Assembly (NCBI GenBank): GCA_949316235.1
Contig: OX438744.1
Coordinates: forward strand, 31,120,778-31,184,777
Source: Oegoconia quadripuncta
Lineage: Eukaryota; Arthropoda; Insecta; Lepidoptera; Autostichidae
DNA: 64,000 nt
Direction of reading: 5' to 3'
Of the stretch, positions 20,906 to 32,244 are shown in pieces. Under the pieces are notes generated by a model. It had not been told where the DNA came from. It saw nothing but the letters and a program-made list of their open reading frames with translations, and did no database searches. Made by a program: the position numbers and the translations under genes. Numbering within the stretch: the first letter of the stretch is position 1; every line of letters starts with the position of its first letter.

Positions 20906-21906
20906 TAATTCCATATTAGTCCCGAAGATAATTGACTTTTTTTGAAATATTTCTCATCCCCCTGTGACCATGGAAATTCATAAAATCCCTTCTCAGTGGG
21001 CTCTCATTCTGTACGTAATGTAAGGAATGCGTTTGAGTCACAGATAATACAAATCTGTGGTTTGAGTTGTGCGATGAACGGGGTTTTATTCTCATGCGTT
21101 CGAGATTTCTATGTAGATAGATATTATAGACATCGATTGAGGTGAAATTGCTTGGTGTATCGACCAGCTCTTAAAAATTATAAGATTGTGTTACTTATAT
21201 AATGAGATACAAAATAAATATTTTAAAAAGCAGTACCAAATAAATAGATGTAATTTAAATACAAACTAGAACGAGTGTAGGCAAGGTACCCAAAACGCTG
21301 GCAGCATTTCCTTGCTTGGTGCAGATACTTTTAGCGTTGTACAAGGAAACAGCCCGTTCTTGGTTCCCCAGTGACATCGGCTAAGCGCTTTGAAATATTT
21401 CAAAAAAATTGATAGCGCCCGGGTGTTCGACCTCGAAAGCAAGAAAGGTGTATGCGAATATTCATTAATTTTGATTTTGCAAGGTTCTTTTTGCAAGGTT
21501 CGTTCAAGGTTTTATAATTACATTAAATAAAACAAAATAGGGGTTTCTCACGCCGCTTTTTTTCCCACAGATGATTTCCCTCTCCAAAGCGGTAGTAGCT
21601 TGCCCATGCTGACTGACAGAGAAATTCTTGGCCTAGTATTATTTCTAATAGATTTAAATTGACATTCAACAAATTATATCACGTTTATGTCTCGCACACT
21701 CGAGATTTTATTGAGATACTTAGTGATAGACATACTAATTCAATTCATTTATTCATTAAAAGATAACAAAGATCTATGGGTTAGCATGACTAATTGCAAC
21801 TACGTTAGTAACTTTACAAAAATAGATCTTAATCACCTGCTCTTCATTTGCCGATCAAACAGCTATTCAATCTGCTTGTTCAACAAATGAATGAGGTGAT
21901 TCAGTA
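20906..21906. other. unassigned AT-rich interval
   Basis: A 76-codon minus frame at 21266-21496 and a 67-codon plus frame at 21687-21890 have no recognisable similarity and are probably chance frames. Confidence 0.4.
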
Positions 21907-22236
21907 TTTTTTTTATGCACGACGGGTTCGTACTTCACCTCAATCACACCTGATGTTAAGTGAAGATGAGGTCGAAGGTGGAAACGTACTGACCCGGAAA
22001 CCCCAGCTCATTTGGGGGACTGGCTATCTTATCTCTGACAACCGGAACACAACAATGCTATTAACATTGCTGCTTGGCGGCAGATTTAGATAAGATGGTG
22101 GTAGCTAGCCAGGCAGACATTTAAAAGGCCCTACCACCAACCAAACCGAGTACTTAAACATGTAACCCGCTGGGGATCGAACCCGCGACCTACGAATCGT
22201 AAACCCTGTGTTGTTTACATTGAGCCACGGAGGCGG
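21907..22236 (-). repeat. SINE family A, full-length
   Basis: The tail is at the left (T run) and box B and box A near 22170-22230. A second SINE A in the opposite orientation begins 430 bases to the right, so transcripts through both could pair. Confidence 0.95.
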
Positions 22237-22340
22237 TATCTTTCTAGTAGTACTCTTTCTAGTAGTGACGGCGTTTTCTTATGTATGATGGCGTGAAAAC
22301 CGTCAGTACGCCCTTGAGCAAACATTTCTGACGCACTGCA

Positions 22341-22406
22341 GAGTCCAATATAACAAAGGTTTTAGGGTGCCCAACAGAACCCTAAAACCGTTGTTATATT
22401 CGACTC
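22341..22406. repeat. 28-bp-arm hairpin
   Basis: GAGTCCAATATAACAAAGGT... is mirrored by the complement ending in CGACTC, with two mismatches over 28 bp and an ~10-base loop. The CCCAACAGAACCCTAAAA end resembles termini of common insect MITEs. Confidence 0.8.
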
Positions 22407-22663
22407 GCAGGACCTTTAGCGACTTTTTGTGTAGTTGGTCCACAGGTTATCCGTATATAAGCTTTGACGATATGCTTTGAAAAGCGTGATTTTTGCTCGG
22501 TCAGTACAACGAGCAAATCTGCGGGCCAACATATTACACCTAACAGCCAAGGCCCTGCATTCCCTCTCAATGCCAATATGACCTTTGAGGTCGTTAGTAA
22601 CGAAATGTCCTAGGTACTATACTAATGTCTATCGGCATAAAAAATCTCGAACGCATGAGAATC

Positions 22664-22841
22664 TCTCGGTTTGGTTGGTGGGAGGGCATTTTAAATGTTC
22701 GCCTCTCTAGCTACAACCATCTTATCTAAATCTACCGCCAAGCAACAATGTTAATAGCATTGTTGTGTTCCGATTGTCAGAGATAAGACAGCCAGTCCCC
22801 CAAATGTGTTGGGGTTTTCGGGTCAATACGCTTCCACCTTT
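22664..22841 (+). repeat. SINE family A, internal fragment
   Basis: Head and tail are both missing. The body runs from CTCGGTTTGGTTGGTG to CGCTTCCACCTTTG. Confidence 0.88.
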
Positions 22842-23650
22842 GTTGTCCAAGACATTGTTTTTAGTTGATATAGAAAATATTTCGCGTAAGTAGTAACAAG
22901 TAAGTAGCAACCCTAACGCTTGGCTAAACGTCTTACACTCCTCCTCAAAGATTCAGTCAGCCGCCCCTAATGTTGCATAATTGACGAGAAAGAGGCTTGT
23001 CTGCCGGTTGTTTCGACAAGGGTGTGAAAAGGCTTTGGAGATGAAAGGTTCGCCTTAATTACGGGTAAATCGTTGGATTTCCGCATCTGTCTATTAAAAA
23101 ATGTATTATTCTGACTAGATGGTCCGAGGAAACCTTAATTAGACAATTTTGAAAATTATTACTTAACACCTTTTCAATTGGAGGAAAACAGGTTTTTCTC
23201 CAGGTGTCGCACTAGTGTATCATTTCTAATTATCACCTTCATTTTAATCTAGCTGAAGGAATCTAATAGCATACAATACTTTTGGATAGCTTTTCTTATT
23301 AAATTTCTAAGGTTTTCAAAATTTCTGTCTTGATATTACTCGATTTTCAAGTGAAAAGACAATAAATTCCAAAGCACGACAACCGGACGTGGGCGGACGC
23401 AGGTGTCAGCGCGACTTCCGGCCGCCATGTTGGATTTCCGCCGCGGGCACGTGACAACCGGGGTAATAGGCTTTCGCAGGCTTTAAAATTTGTTGTCTTT
23501 ACCACAACAAAAAAATATTGTGAACGCATGAATTGCTATAGGAAATATTTGGGATGAAAGAATAAAAAATTAGGACGGGTATAATTAGAATCTTTAACTT
23601 CATAGGCGAGAGGTAATTTGGTTAGAAAACATTCTAGTAATAAAATATAT
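22842..23650. other. unassigned interval with a CpG-rich patch
   Basis: Around 23375-23480 the sequence is CpG-rich (CTTCCGGCCGCCATGTTGG, CCGCCGCGGGCACGTGAC). This could be an old promoter fragment or a retroelement UTR. No splice signals or frame support an exon. Confidence 0.35.
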
Positions 23651-23973
23651 TTTTTTATGCTCAACGGGTTAGCACTTGACCTCAAACAGGTCTGATGTAA
23701 ATGAAGATGAGGCCGAAGGTGGAAGCGTACTGAACCGGAAATCCCATCTCATTTGAGAACTGCCTATCTTATCTCTGACAGCCGGAACACAACAATGCTA
23801 TTAACATTGCTGTTTGGCGGCAGATTTAGATAAGATGATGCAGCTAGCCAGGCGGGCCTTTAAAATGCCCTACCACCAACCAAACCGAGTACTAAACATG
23901 TACCCCATTGGGGATCGAACCCGCGACCTCTGATTCGTAAACCCTATGTTGTTTACATTGAGCCACGGAGGCA
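23651..23973 (-). repeat. SINE family A, full-length
   Basis: Box B and box A are on the minus strand near 23910 and 23960. Several substitutions in the tail show it is older than the 18.1-kb copy. Confidence 0.94.
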
Positions 23974-24283
23974 ATTATACAACTCTACGTGTGGGAGATA
24001 ATGGTATTCGTATTCGTTGGCAGGCTGGTTTCCGCAACTCGACGTCTGAGTGCGCCCATTTTGCGTACGGGGGAATACTTAATACTGCCACCCAAGCTCC
24101 TGAAGGAAGCCGAGCAACTTTGGGATGTTGCCACAGGCTTCGGTGGCCACCTCTTCGCACTCCAAGCGTAGTTAATTAAAGTATCTGTGCAAAAAAATTC
24201 ATCAAACGAAAGGAATTATCTAAGCTTAATTAAAATGAAAAATTAGCTTAAAAAACTAAGTCGGAAAGAACCTTGAAGAAAAT

Positions 24284-24446
24284 CGAGTTCGAATCCCAGG
24301 ATACATGTTTAGTACTCAGTTTCGTTGGTCGGGAGTTTTTAAATATCCGCCTGGCCAGGTACCTTACCTAAGTTTGTTGTGTTCCGGCTGTTTGAGATAA
24401 GATAGTAGTCGGCCTCATCTTCATCAAAGCATTCAAGTCAAAATTT
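24284..24446 (+). repeat. SINE family A, highly degenerate
   Basis: Box B survives as AGTTCGAATCCC. The body has several deletions. Confidence 0.7.
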
Positions 24447-24593
24447 TCCGAAATGAATAAACCGATTGTAATGAAATTTTATACATATAAAGCAGAAGCA
24501 GAGGTTTTAGTGTCATATAGGATAGATTACGTCACGAAAAAAGTAAATTACAGCGACCACAGGAGGACCGACACCTTCATGATTGAAATTTTT

Positions 24594-24709
24594 TCCCCCA
24601 AATGTGTTGGGGTTTCCGAGTCAGTACGCTTCCACCTTCGGCCTCATCTTCACTTAACATCAGGTGGATTGAGGTCAAGTAACAAACCGTTGTGTATAAA
24701 AAAAAATCA
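24594..24709 (+). repeat. SINE family A, 3' tail
   Basis: The last ~115 bases, from AAATGTGTTGGGGTTTCCG to an A run. Confidence 0.88.
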
Positions 24710-25222
24710 ACCCTTCGACTTACAAAATGAAGCGTAACTACGTGACCCACTTTCACTCCATTTGAAGAGTCACCGTCGCCCATCGCTGTCTTTCTATGTA
24801 AATGACTCATTATTGTCTCTTACTCCATGATTCATCCACCAGTTCATTAAACATAGTTAAAGGTAACAGTGAACTGTTTTCCGCGAAGCCGAACTTTAAA
24901 TATCATCCACTAAATACTTCGTGGAATAAAATCGCTAAGGTCCCATAGCAATATCGTTTTAGTAGAATAAAATAATCGACAATTCGTTCAATTTCTGGAA
25001 TTCGATCATTTAGGTTCTACTAATAGTCAGTATTTACCCTTCGACATCAAAAGAGAGTGTTATAAATTCGAAGCTTATGTCTAGCTGTGTGTCTGTGTAT
25101 CATTTGTTTGTTGCGTTGTAACACTAAAACTGTTGAACCGATTTATTTAATTTATTTAAAGGTATAACACAACAGGTGTCACTCTTAACAACTTTAACAA
25201 CTAAAAGCTGTAAAATATAAAA

Positions 25223-25554
25223 ACCGCCTCCGTGGCTCAATGTAAACAACACAGGGTTTACGATTCGTAGGTCGCGGGTTCGATCCCCAGCGGGTTACAT
25301 GTTTAAGTACTCGGTTTGGTTGGTGGTAGGGCCTTTTAAATGTCTGCCTGGCTAGCTACCACCATCTTATCTAAATCTGCCGCCAAGCAGCAATGTCAAT
25401 AGCATTGTTGTGTTCCGGTTGTCAGAGATAAGATAGCCAGTCCCCCAAATGTGTTGGTGTTTCCGCGTCAGTACGCTTCCACCATCGACCTCATCTTCAC
25501 TTAACATCAGGTGTGCTTGAGGTTAAGTACCAACCCGTTGTGCATAAAAAAAAA
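25223..25554 (+). repeat. SINE family A, full-length
   Basis: Intact box A and box B, complete body and nine-A tail. Confidence 0.96.
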
Positions 25555-25747
25555 CACTTACAGTTATAATGCTCGTAAAACTAAGTAATTTAGTCAACAA
25601 AAATCACAATTATTTTATGTAACAATAATGAATAACCTAAACCTAACTTAATCGCTCACCATAGCATGAATTGCCTATTTGAGGACATCTTTGAGAGATT
25701 TTTGAAATGCTCTTGAACTGGAGTCAAACATATCTAGGTTGCGTGCA

Positions 25748-25870
25748 TTCATCATATCAGCCAAGCGATATCCACTGCTGGACAAAGACCTCCCCCAAGG
25801 AGCGTCTGGATGTGACGAATACATCGCCCGCTAGTGGTCGCGTCTACCACAAGTGCCAAGTCAACCGAAC
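25748..25870. repeat. CATCATATCAGCC-type interspersed repeat
   Basis: ATCCACTGCTGGACAAAGAC then CTCCCCCAAGGAG parallels 31876-32036. It is common in lepidopteran sequence as far as I recall. The parent element was not identified. Confidence 0.6.
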
Positions 25871-26231
25871 AATGGCGGTCAATCCACTCTAACAGGTCGG
25901 ATGAAATGCTAATACAGAATCCTGTAATAAGATACCCGACCGATCGCCCACCCGCCTGCCAAGCGTGGCGATTATGGCAATTACCTCCCAAAAAAACATC
26001 CACCATAGCGGATTTGGTTTGTGTTTTCGGAAGCTGGTGGTTAGTTGATTCTTCTATATTTGATGAAAATCGGTTTACTTTAATGGTTTAAACACAGCAA
26101 GTTTATTTATCTGGATGATGTTAATCATTGATTGTCTCGGAGGTTTTCCAAATTTTCTATTATTATGACAGTTATCACAATCGTAATCCGTAACGAAAGC
26201 TAAAATAAGAAATAGTGATAATTAAACACCT

Positions 26232-26562
26232 TGTCAATACAAGAAATAAAGATAAACTTGCAGGTCACATAAGACGTCTCCGCAAAGTCAGTAATTGATT
26301 CAAAGGGTTATGTATGTGCTTTTTCAATAAGGTTCCTGTTGATATACAAAATATTCCTTTCAATAAATTTAAAGATACTATAAAACAGAAACTTATTAAC
26401 AAAGTATATTATAAAATATCAGACTATTTAGATGATAATCATGACATGAAGTGTAAAAACCTATTTGTAATATAAGAAACGGTTTTTAAAAGAGCAACCC
26501 CTCGAGTTTCTTGCTTGATCTTCTCAGGGGAAAATTACATTTTGAACAAGCAGTAGCTTAAA
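26232..26562 (+). pseudogene. LINE ORF2 C-terminus and 3' UTR, family alpha
   Basis: The plus strand reads FFNKVPVDIQNIPFNKFKDT followed by IKQKLINKVYYKISDYLDDN. This is the conserved C-terminal tail of CR1-like reverse transcriptases. The 3' UTR follows but is broken off at GCAGTAGCTTAAAAAA, where the 21-bp minisatellite begins. Confidence 0.85.
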
Positions 26563-26571
26563 AAAACTTCT

Positions 26572-26842
26572 CTTCTTCGCTTGCAAACTTCTCTTCTCGT
26601 TTTCGTTTGTAAAGTTCTCGTCTTCGATTGCAAACTTCTCTTCTTCGGTTGCAAACTTCTCTTCTCGCTCTCGTTTGCAAACTTCTCGTCTTCGATTGCA
26701 AACTTCTCTTCTTCGGTTGCAAACTTCTCTTCTTCGGTTGCAAACTTCTCTTCTCGTGCTCGTTTGCAAACTTCTCGTCTTCGATTGCAAACTTCTCTTC
26801 TTCGGTTGCAAACTTCTCTTCTCGTGTTCAGTTGCTAAATTC
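26572..26842. repeat. 21-bp minisatellite with higher-order structure
   Basis: About 13 units of TTGCAAACTTCTCTTCTTCGG and variants (TCTCGTCTTCGA, TCTCGTGCTCGT). Variants recur in the same order, so blocks of several units were duplicated together. It lacks stops in several frames because the period is a multiple of three; the overlapping 60-104-codon frames are not evidence of a gene. Confidence 0.95.
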
Positions 26843-26844
26843 TC

Positions 26845-27970
26845 AAACCTCTCTTCTCGTGCTGTTGCATACAGAGAGATGCTCCCGCGCTCGCCCCCCC
26901 GCCCGGTGAAGCTGAAAAAGTCACGTGACGGTCAGCAAACGATCCTGCTCAAAAAAAAATGTGAAACTCTAATAAGAGTTAGTAATTAATGTAAAATATC
27001 CCCCACCTCTATACACCATGTCCGGCGACTGGTACAGTCAGCAGATAAAAGGAACTTTCTTCGAGCGGGCGAAAAATTACATACAAACGGCCGAATTGAG
27101 AACTTCATCCTTTTTGAAGGCGATTAAAACATTCATTTAGCGAGAATAATCAAAATAATGAAATAAAATGTCGGGCCCCGTGCAGTGTAAGGTTCCGTAG
27201 TTGCCCGTCACAATATGCTGCTAGAAGAAATCTCTTTTTAGAGATAAGCTAGTGCCTTTTGTACATTCTATATATATATATATTTATTTATTTATTTATT
27301 ATTCACACGAAATCTTAACAGCATTTAAATATATATTTAACAATCAATATCTTTAATCTTGCATGCCAGATAATAAGATTTCAATACTGTCTGTATGTTT
27401 GATCTAGTAGCAAACTGATTCCAATAATTACTAAACTATTACTAAAACAAATCAATGAGGATAAACCAGACATTAATGAAAATTAAGATCGCAAGTGCTA
27501 CAAGTTCCACATGATGTTTATAGAAGCTGAGATAATGGGGTATAAGGGTATGTATCTATCTAGTATGTATTTGACTTTTATGTGTACTCGTGTGCAATAA
27601 ATTATAAATAAAATAAATAAATGAATAAAATATGCAGACTTAGAAGTGGATTTATTTGTTCTTTGATAAATAATTTTAAACGGAAAGTACATTTTATACA
27701 TTTTTCAACTATTACTCCCAATGTAAAGTTTACTTAATTGTGATAGTTTTCCTTTTAACTTCGTTATTATATACCTACTACTGCCATGACTTTTTTGATA
27801 TATCCAGAAACAACCGTTTAGGTGGCAGGGGACACTTGACTCTTAACAAAAATTAGCACTTAGTTTAATATTTCGCAAACATCGAAAAATTGACGAGATA
27901 ACCTGTAATATTTTATGATACGAATACGATGGGGTACAAAAATATTTAAACAATAATCCCCAGTTTAGGT
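26845..27970. other. unassigned interval
   Basis: A scrap AACGGCCGAATTGAGAACTT near 27088 is shared with 42006. A short (TA)n/(TTTA)n tract lies at 27270-27302. No gene is supported. Confidence 0.4.
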
Positions 27971-27974
27971 GTGG

Positions 27975-28200
27975 AAAGTAACCTAAAAAAAATGTCTTCC
28001 TCTTCCACTCTCCTCTATCAGCCGTCATCTCCGTATTCACCCCCTTTCACACACATATCATTCCTCACGCATCTACCCACACCTTCTTTGGTCTTCCTCT
28101 ACCTCTGTATCCCTCCACATTCATACTTAACACTAGTCTTGTTACGTGCCTTTCATTCCTCCTCATAATGTGCCTAAACATTACTGTTATTAGCGCCACA
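27975..28200 (-). pseudogene. RTE-like retrotransposon ORF2 C-terminus
   Basis: The minus strand reads HIMRRNERHVTRLVLSMNVE and then GYRGRGRPKKVWVDA before a stop. This is the characteristic HVMRR...RGRGRPKKRW tail of RTE/Proto-type LINE proteins. Stops and frameshifts follow, so it is not functional. Confidence 0.82.
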
Positions 28201-28354
28201 TTTACCAAAAATTTTGCACATTAATTTTCCGTCAATATTTGTTACTTTATTAAATTTAAGTTTGTTATTTGTTTAAATTTGTTTGGTTTTCATTTTATAG
28301 CTTGCCACTGCCTTTAAGTATTACAATACTCGCACTGTCTATTAACAGCATACT

Positions 28355-28771
28355 TTGCAGACGCATAAACTACTAACTTTGCAGACCGTACTTTACTCGG
28401 GCACGTGGTGTCGCGCGCGGTGCGTGCCGGAAGGACGCAATTGTTGGATTAACTCGCCTGTTATTTCCTCTCGCATACATTTCAATTTCAATTTTCAAAT
28501 ATCTTGCGGTTGTGTGTTCACTTTTCTATTAGATTTTTTTATGGGCTATAGTAGAACTTTACTGGTCTTTTTCACTCTTTGGTTCACTCTCGATTTCTCT
28601 GGCGAAGACTTAGGTTATGTCGTTACCTTATATGAAACAACAAAGTTATGTGAAATAACACACTCGCTACCTCATTGTTTCTTAAAACCGCATGTGGCAC
28701 ATAATGGCAATATTTTAACAAAAAATTTATCTATACAAAAATCCATGGGCCATATTAAAATTAGGGGGTAA
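28355..28771 (+). CDS. unidentified 138-codon open frame
   Basis: The frame opens with ATG or an upstream start and has a hydrophobic stretch near residues 53-80 (FTFLLDFFMGYSRTLLVFFT). It belongs to no family I recognise and no copy of it recurs in the window. The GC-rich part (28400-28450) is embedded in AT-rich DNA. It could be a chance frame, an exon fragment or an unfamiliar element. Confidence 0.2.
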   Translation: MQTHKLLTLQTVLYSGTWCRARCVPEGRNCWINSPVISSRIHFNFNFQISCGCVFTFLLDFFMGYSRTLLVFFTLWFTLDFSGEDLGYVVTLYETTKLCEITHSLPHCFLKPHVAHNGNILTKNLSIQKSMGHIKIRG

Positions 28772-28925
28772 TATGAACCACATAAAATTAAACCTGTTAT
28801 ATTAATGCAATAATTAGAGATTATTAGGTAAACTAAGCAGATAGGGCTCTAAACCACGAGTGCAAATTAATTTTTCGTTCAACTACAATGAAAGAAATAT
28901 ATTCATAATAACTATTTCATTATTT

Positions 28926-29106
28926 AAAAACCAAAAAAGACGACAGTATATTCAAGACAAATCCAATCTAACGACACCATGCACTTCGAAATCGGTCAAG
29001 CCGTTTAGGCTACAGGATGCGCCAATCGGACATAGGTACTCACATATAAAAACACACACTCGAAAAACATCACCCTCCTTTCTTAGGCAGTCGGGTAAAA
29101 ATAAAG
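28926..29106 (+). mobile_element. short TIR repeat E (CCCGACTGC ends)
   Basis: The right end is GGCAGTCGGGTAAAAA and the left end a decayed AAAAAACCCGACAGCATATT-type sequence, so the termini are inverted. The core ATGCACTTCGAAATCGGTCA is shared with 54525-54727 and, diverged, 53225-53375. There is no transposase. Confidence 0.7.
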
Positions 29107-30299
29107 AATACAAATGAATATTACAACAACACACAATGAGTTTTCACTGAATTTCCAATCGCCTATTGTATTATGTATTATACAATCAAACGTTGAGCCC
29201 TGAATAAGTCTACAATTTTCTTAAAAAATGTTTATATTTCAGTTTCGATTTCACAAACTTGTGGTTTATTTTATTTTTATTTTTGGATGTAATACAGAAT
29301 CAACAGCATCATTATAAAAACTATTACACAAAATCTATAAGCCAAAGTTATGCCAATTACAGATTCTCATTTTCAATTACAATTCTTTTAAAATAATTCA
29401 GTGGAAAGTCACTATTAAATTATTATACAATCTTAGGCAAAAATAAAAAGTAAATAGTAAAAGTTAAACTAAATAATAATAAATAATTTAGACGATAAAT
29501 AATATTACAAATAAAAAATTGGAAAAGCGCGAAAATATTTGTTCGCACGACAATATCAGCATATAAATCAATGCATGGTGGCCATTTTTATTTTTATCTA
29601 AAAGTATAACCACTCACATAACTGACATGACAACAATAGGTTCAAATATAATTTGTCATATTGAAGAATAAATTTCAGGAGCACGTATACGTAATATTCT
29701 ACCCTTCTTTACAATCCCATAGTCCTCCCTCCATCGGCCATCACTCATATTGTCGGTATTATGGCCCCAATTTTATGACGCGGAAGTAGGTATTAAGTGC
29801 GGTGAACGGGCCGTCGCGTCCATAAACCGTGGGTGTGTGTGAACCCCTTAATTAACAGGCGCCAAAGCGTGATGCAATGTCCAGTGACATTGTGAATGTT
29901 TGGATTCAACTTATGATAATGTTACAGGCTCTAGTTTTTTCCAAAAACGATACAATGTTTTGTATTTAATTATTTATGTCCGAGAACACTGACTTCATGT
30001 ACTAACGTCAACGTCCGTCTAAACCTGTAGTAAATATATATTATATTATTATTATTGGTACCTTGCCTCGCGCCCCATTTTTTTACATTTGTTCTAGTTT
30101 ATATTTAAATTCCATCTCTTTATTTCTAACTGTTTTTAAATAAATAAATTATATCCTTACACAGTAAAATGATTAATTTGTTAATGTTGTTAATCTAAAA
30201 CTATATTAATAAATGCATTTTTAATTTGATATTAAAACAGAATTTCGTCCATGCTTCAAGTTAATTTTTTTTTTGTTTTTACGAACTTGAATAACTGAA
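29107..30299. other. unassigned AT-rich interval
   Basis: There is a modestly GC-richer patch at 29700-29860 (ATGACGCGGAAGTAGG, GGCCGTCGCGTCCATAAACC) with no splice or coding support. Nothing else was recognised. Confidence 0.35.
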
Positions 30300-30475
30300 A
30301 TCTAACTAATATTTTAAACGCGAAAGTTTGGATGTTTGTTGCTCAATCACAGCGAAACGGATGAACGGATTTGGATGAAATTTGGTATATAGGTAGAATA
30401 GGTAGTATGTATGGATTAAAACATAGGAAATTTCAACCTGATAAAGTGAACGCGGGCGGAAAGCTAGTACATAAT
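30300..30475 (-). repeat. Lep1/Helitron-like repeat, copy 3 (empty site)
   Basis: It runs in minus orientation to GCGGAAAGCTAGTA. It contains GGTATATAGGTAGAA at 30383-30397, the uninterrupted form of the site occupied by the TA-target transposon at 40578-41442. Confidence 0.75.
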
Positions 30476-30871
30476 AAAGAAATAACGCCACTATGTACAA
30501 TAATTACGGTTTTGTTTATTCACATCATAAGATAAAAACCACGAGAAACTATGAACGTAACAATATCACACTGGTACTGCTGAACCGATTTCCAGCAAAC
30601 ATGGCTACCATCGCAGCCACCAGTTTTCGAAAATGGAAAACCTTTTTTTAAATGGGTTCAGCGTTTTTTCGCGCACTGCCAGGGCCGGATTTACCGATAG
30701 GCTAATTAAAGTACCGCCTAGGGCGCAGAGACTGAGGGGGCGCAAAACTGTGTATGATTGAGTGTTACCATATTTGTGATTGTGAGTGATTTCCATAAGT
30801 CAAGGAGATAGACGACTGCATAACTAAAAATTTTATTAATTTTTAAATTTAAAAATCTAGTATGTATATTC

Positions 30872-31156
30872 GAGCGTCGCAATTTAGGACGTCCGGGTTC
30901 GATTCCCAGGCAGGCCATATACCAATGAGCTTTTAAATGTAACTTAATTATACTTATGTGCATTTATCCGACAGCTCTAAACCGTGAAGGAAAAACATCG
31001 TGAGGAAACCTGCATGCCTGTGAAATAAAAATTCAAAGGCAGTGGAGTCCCCAACCCGCATTGGGCCAGCGTGGTGGTCTATGGCCCATACTTCCTCATA
31101 AACGAGGGAAGACCCATATCCCCGCAGTGGGATGTTTACGGGCTGATGATAATGAA
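30872..31156 (+). repeat. SINE family D, complete body
   Basis: Box B is GGTTCGATTCC near 30895. The body runs through GTGAGGAAACCTGCATGCCT and ends CCCCGCAGTGGGATG with a GGCTGATGATAATGA tail. The box A side is decayed. Confidence 0.85.
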
Positions 31157-31210
31157 TTATATTCGTGGGCTGGGTAGTGAGTGTATGTATAGGCACTGGC
31201 AGAACAGAGG

Positions 31211-31394
31211 GCGGAGTGTGAGTTTTGTTTCGACTTAACTTTACAACCGCGTTCACGTTTACGTGACGATTTGTATGGATAAATGTGCAGCGCCTCTAGC
31301 GGATAGTTTGCAAAACTATTTTTTTCATAGGGACTTTTTTCGTAAACGCGAACGGGATGGTAAAGTTAAAAACGAGACAAAACTCACACTTCGC
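31211..31394. mobile_element. MITE with ~50-bp TIRs
   Basis: The left end is GCGGAGTGTGAGTTTTGTTT and the right end the complement of GCGAAGTGTGAGTTTTGTCT. The pairing extends ~50 bp to TTCACGTTTACG and TTCGCGTTTACG with mismatches. The centre is only ~80 bp with no coding content. Flanks show no clear target duplication. Confidence 0.82.
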
Positions 31395-31875
31395 ACACTG
31401 GTCAGGAGGGCGCATATTCATAGTTAGGGTAAGGCTGTCTGAAATCTAAACAGGCGGTGCGCACAGCTAGACACACAGACAGACATAGCCTTCAAACTTA
31501 CAGCACCCCCTCTTTTTGCGTCGGGGGTAAATAATTATGTAAAGCTATATTTGCTATAGCTGTATCCTACATTTGCAATCAACCTAACAGCCCTCATTCA
31601 CGAGTCAAGTGACTTTTAGTGCAACGCGCCAGGGTGTCTCACAGCGGGCATGTGTGCACACTATGTACAACCGGGTTCGTAAGTGCATATACAGTGCCAG
31701 CTCTAATGATTTAAACTTTATTGAATTCCTTTGTATTTATATCTATTACTAATTAACTCACGACGTAAGAAGGGTGTTTTAAGTTTGTTTATTTTCTAAA
31801 GCTGTTGGTTGCTAGGTGGTTCTTAACCATGTTTCATGGTTATCTATTCAGCCGACTTTTAGAACAGTGACTTTG

Positions 31876-32036
31876 TATCATCATCATCAGCCGATATAGT
31901 CTACTGCCTGACAAAGGCCTCCCCCAAAGATCTCCACAACGATCCTGCGCTGCACGCATCCAGTCCTCGACGGCCGTTGAGGCGGAAAGGTTTTCGAGTG
32001 GCGACCACGCAGGCCTCCCACGAGGTGGACCGACGC
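31876..32036. repeat. CATCATCATCAGCC-type interspersed repeat, longer copy
   Basis: GACAAAGGCCTCCCCCAAAG and GGTTTTCGAGTGGCGACCAC mark a repeat family shared in part with 25748 and 8878. No frame is intact. Confidence 0.6.
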
Positions 32037-32244
32037 TTTTTATACCTAGATGATAATCATATTATTATGTTCACAGCTCATAGGTTTTCCAAAGTTTCAC
32101 TTTATCAGTAATGAGATTATTCTTTTATTTATAACAAAAGTTATACGTCAAATACTTATTGTTATAAATGTTATATCGATTATTAATGCAATGTGTGAAC
32201 CAGGAGCGCAATGATAGAAACACAATGTCTCGTGCTATACTATA

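Noticed and set aside
26524..26989. Six overlapping frames of 61-104 codons
   Set aside because: All are products of the 21-bp minisatellite. Openness in several frames and both strands reflects the repeat, not coding.
27269..27302. Possible origin or matrix-attachment AT tract
   Set aside because: It is only a short (TA)n/(TTTA)n microsatellite. Nothing distinguishes it from general AT richness.
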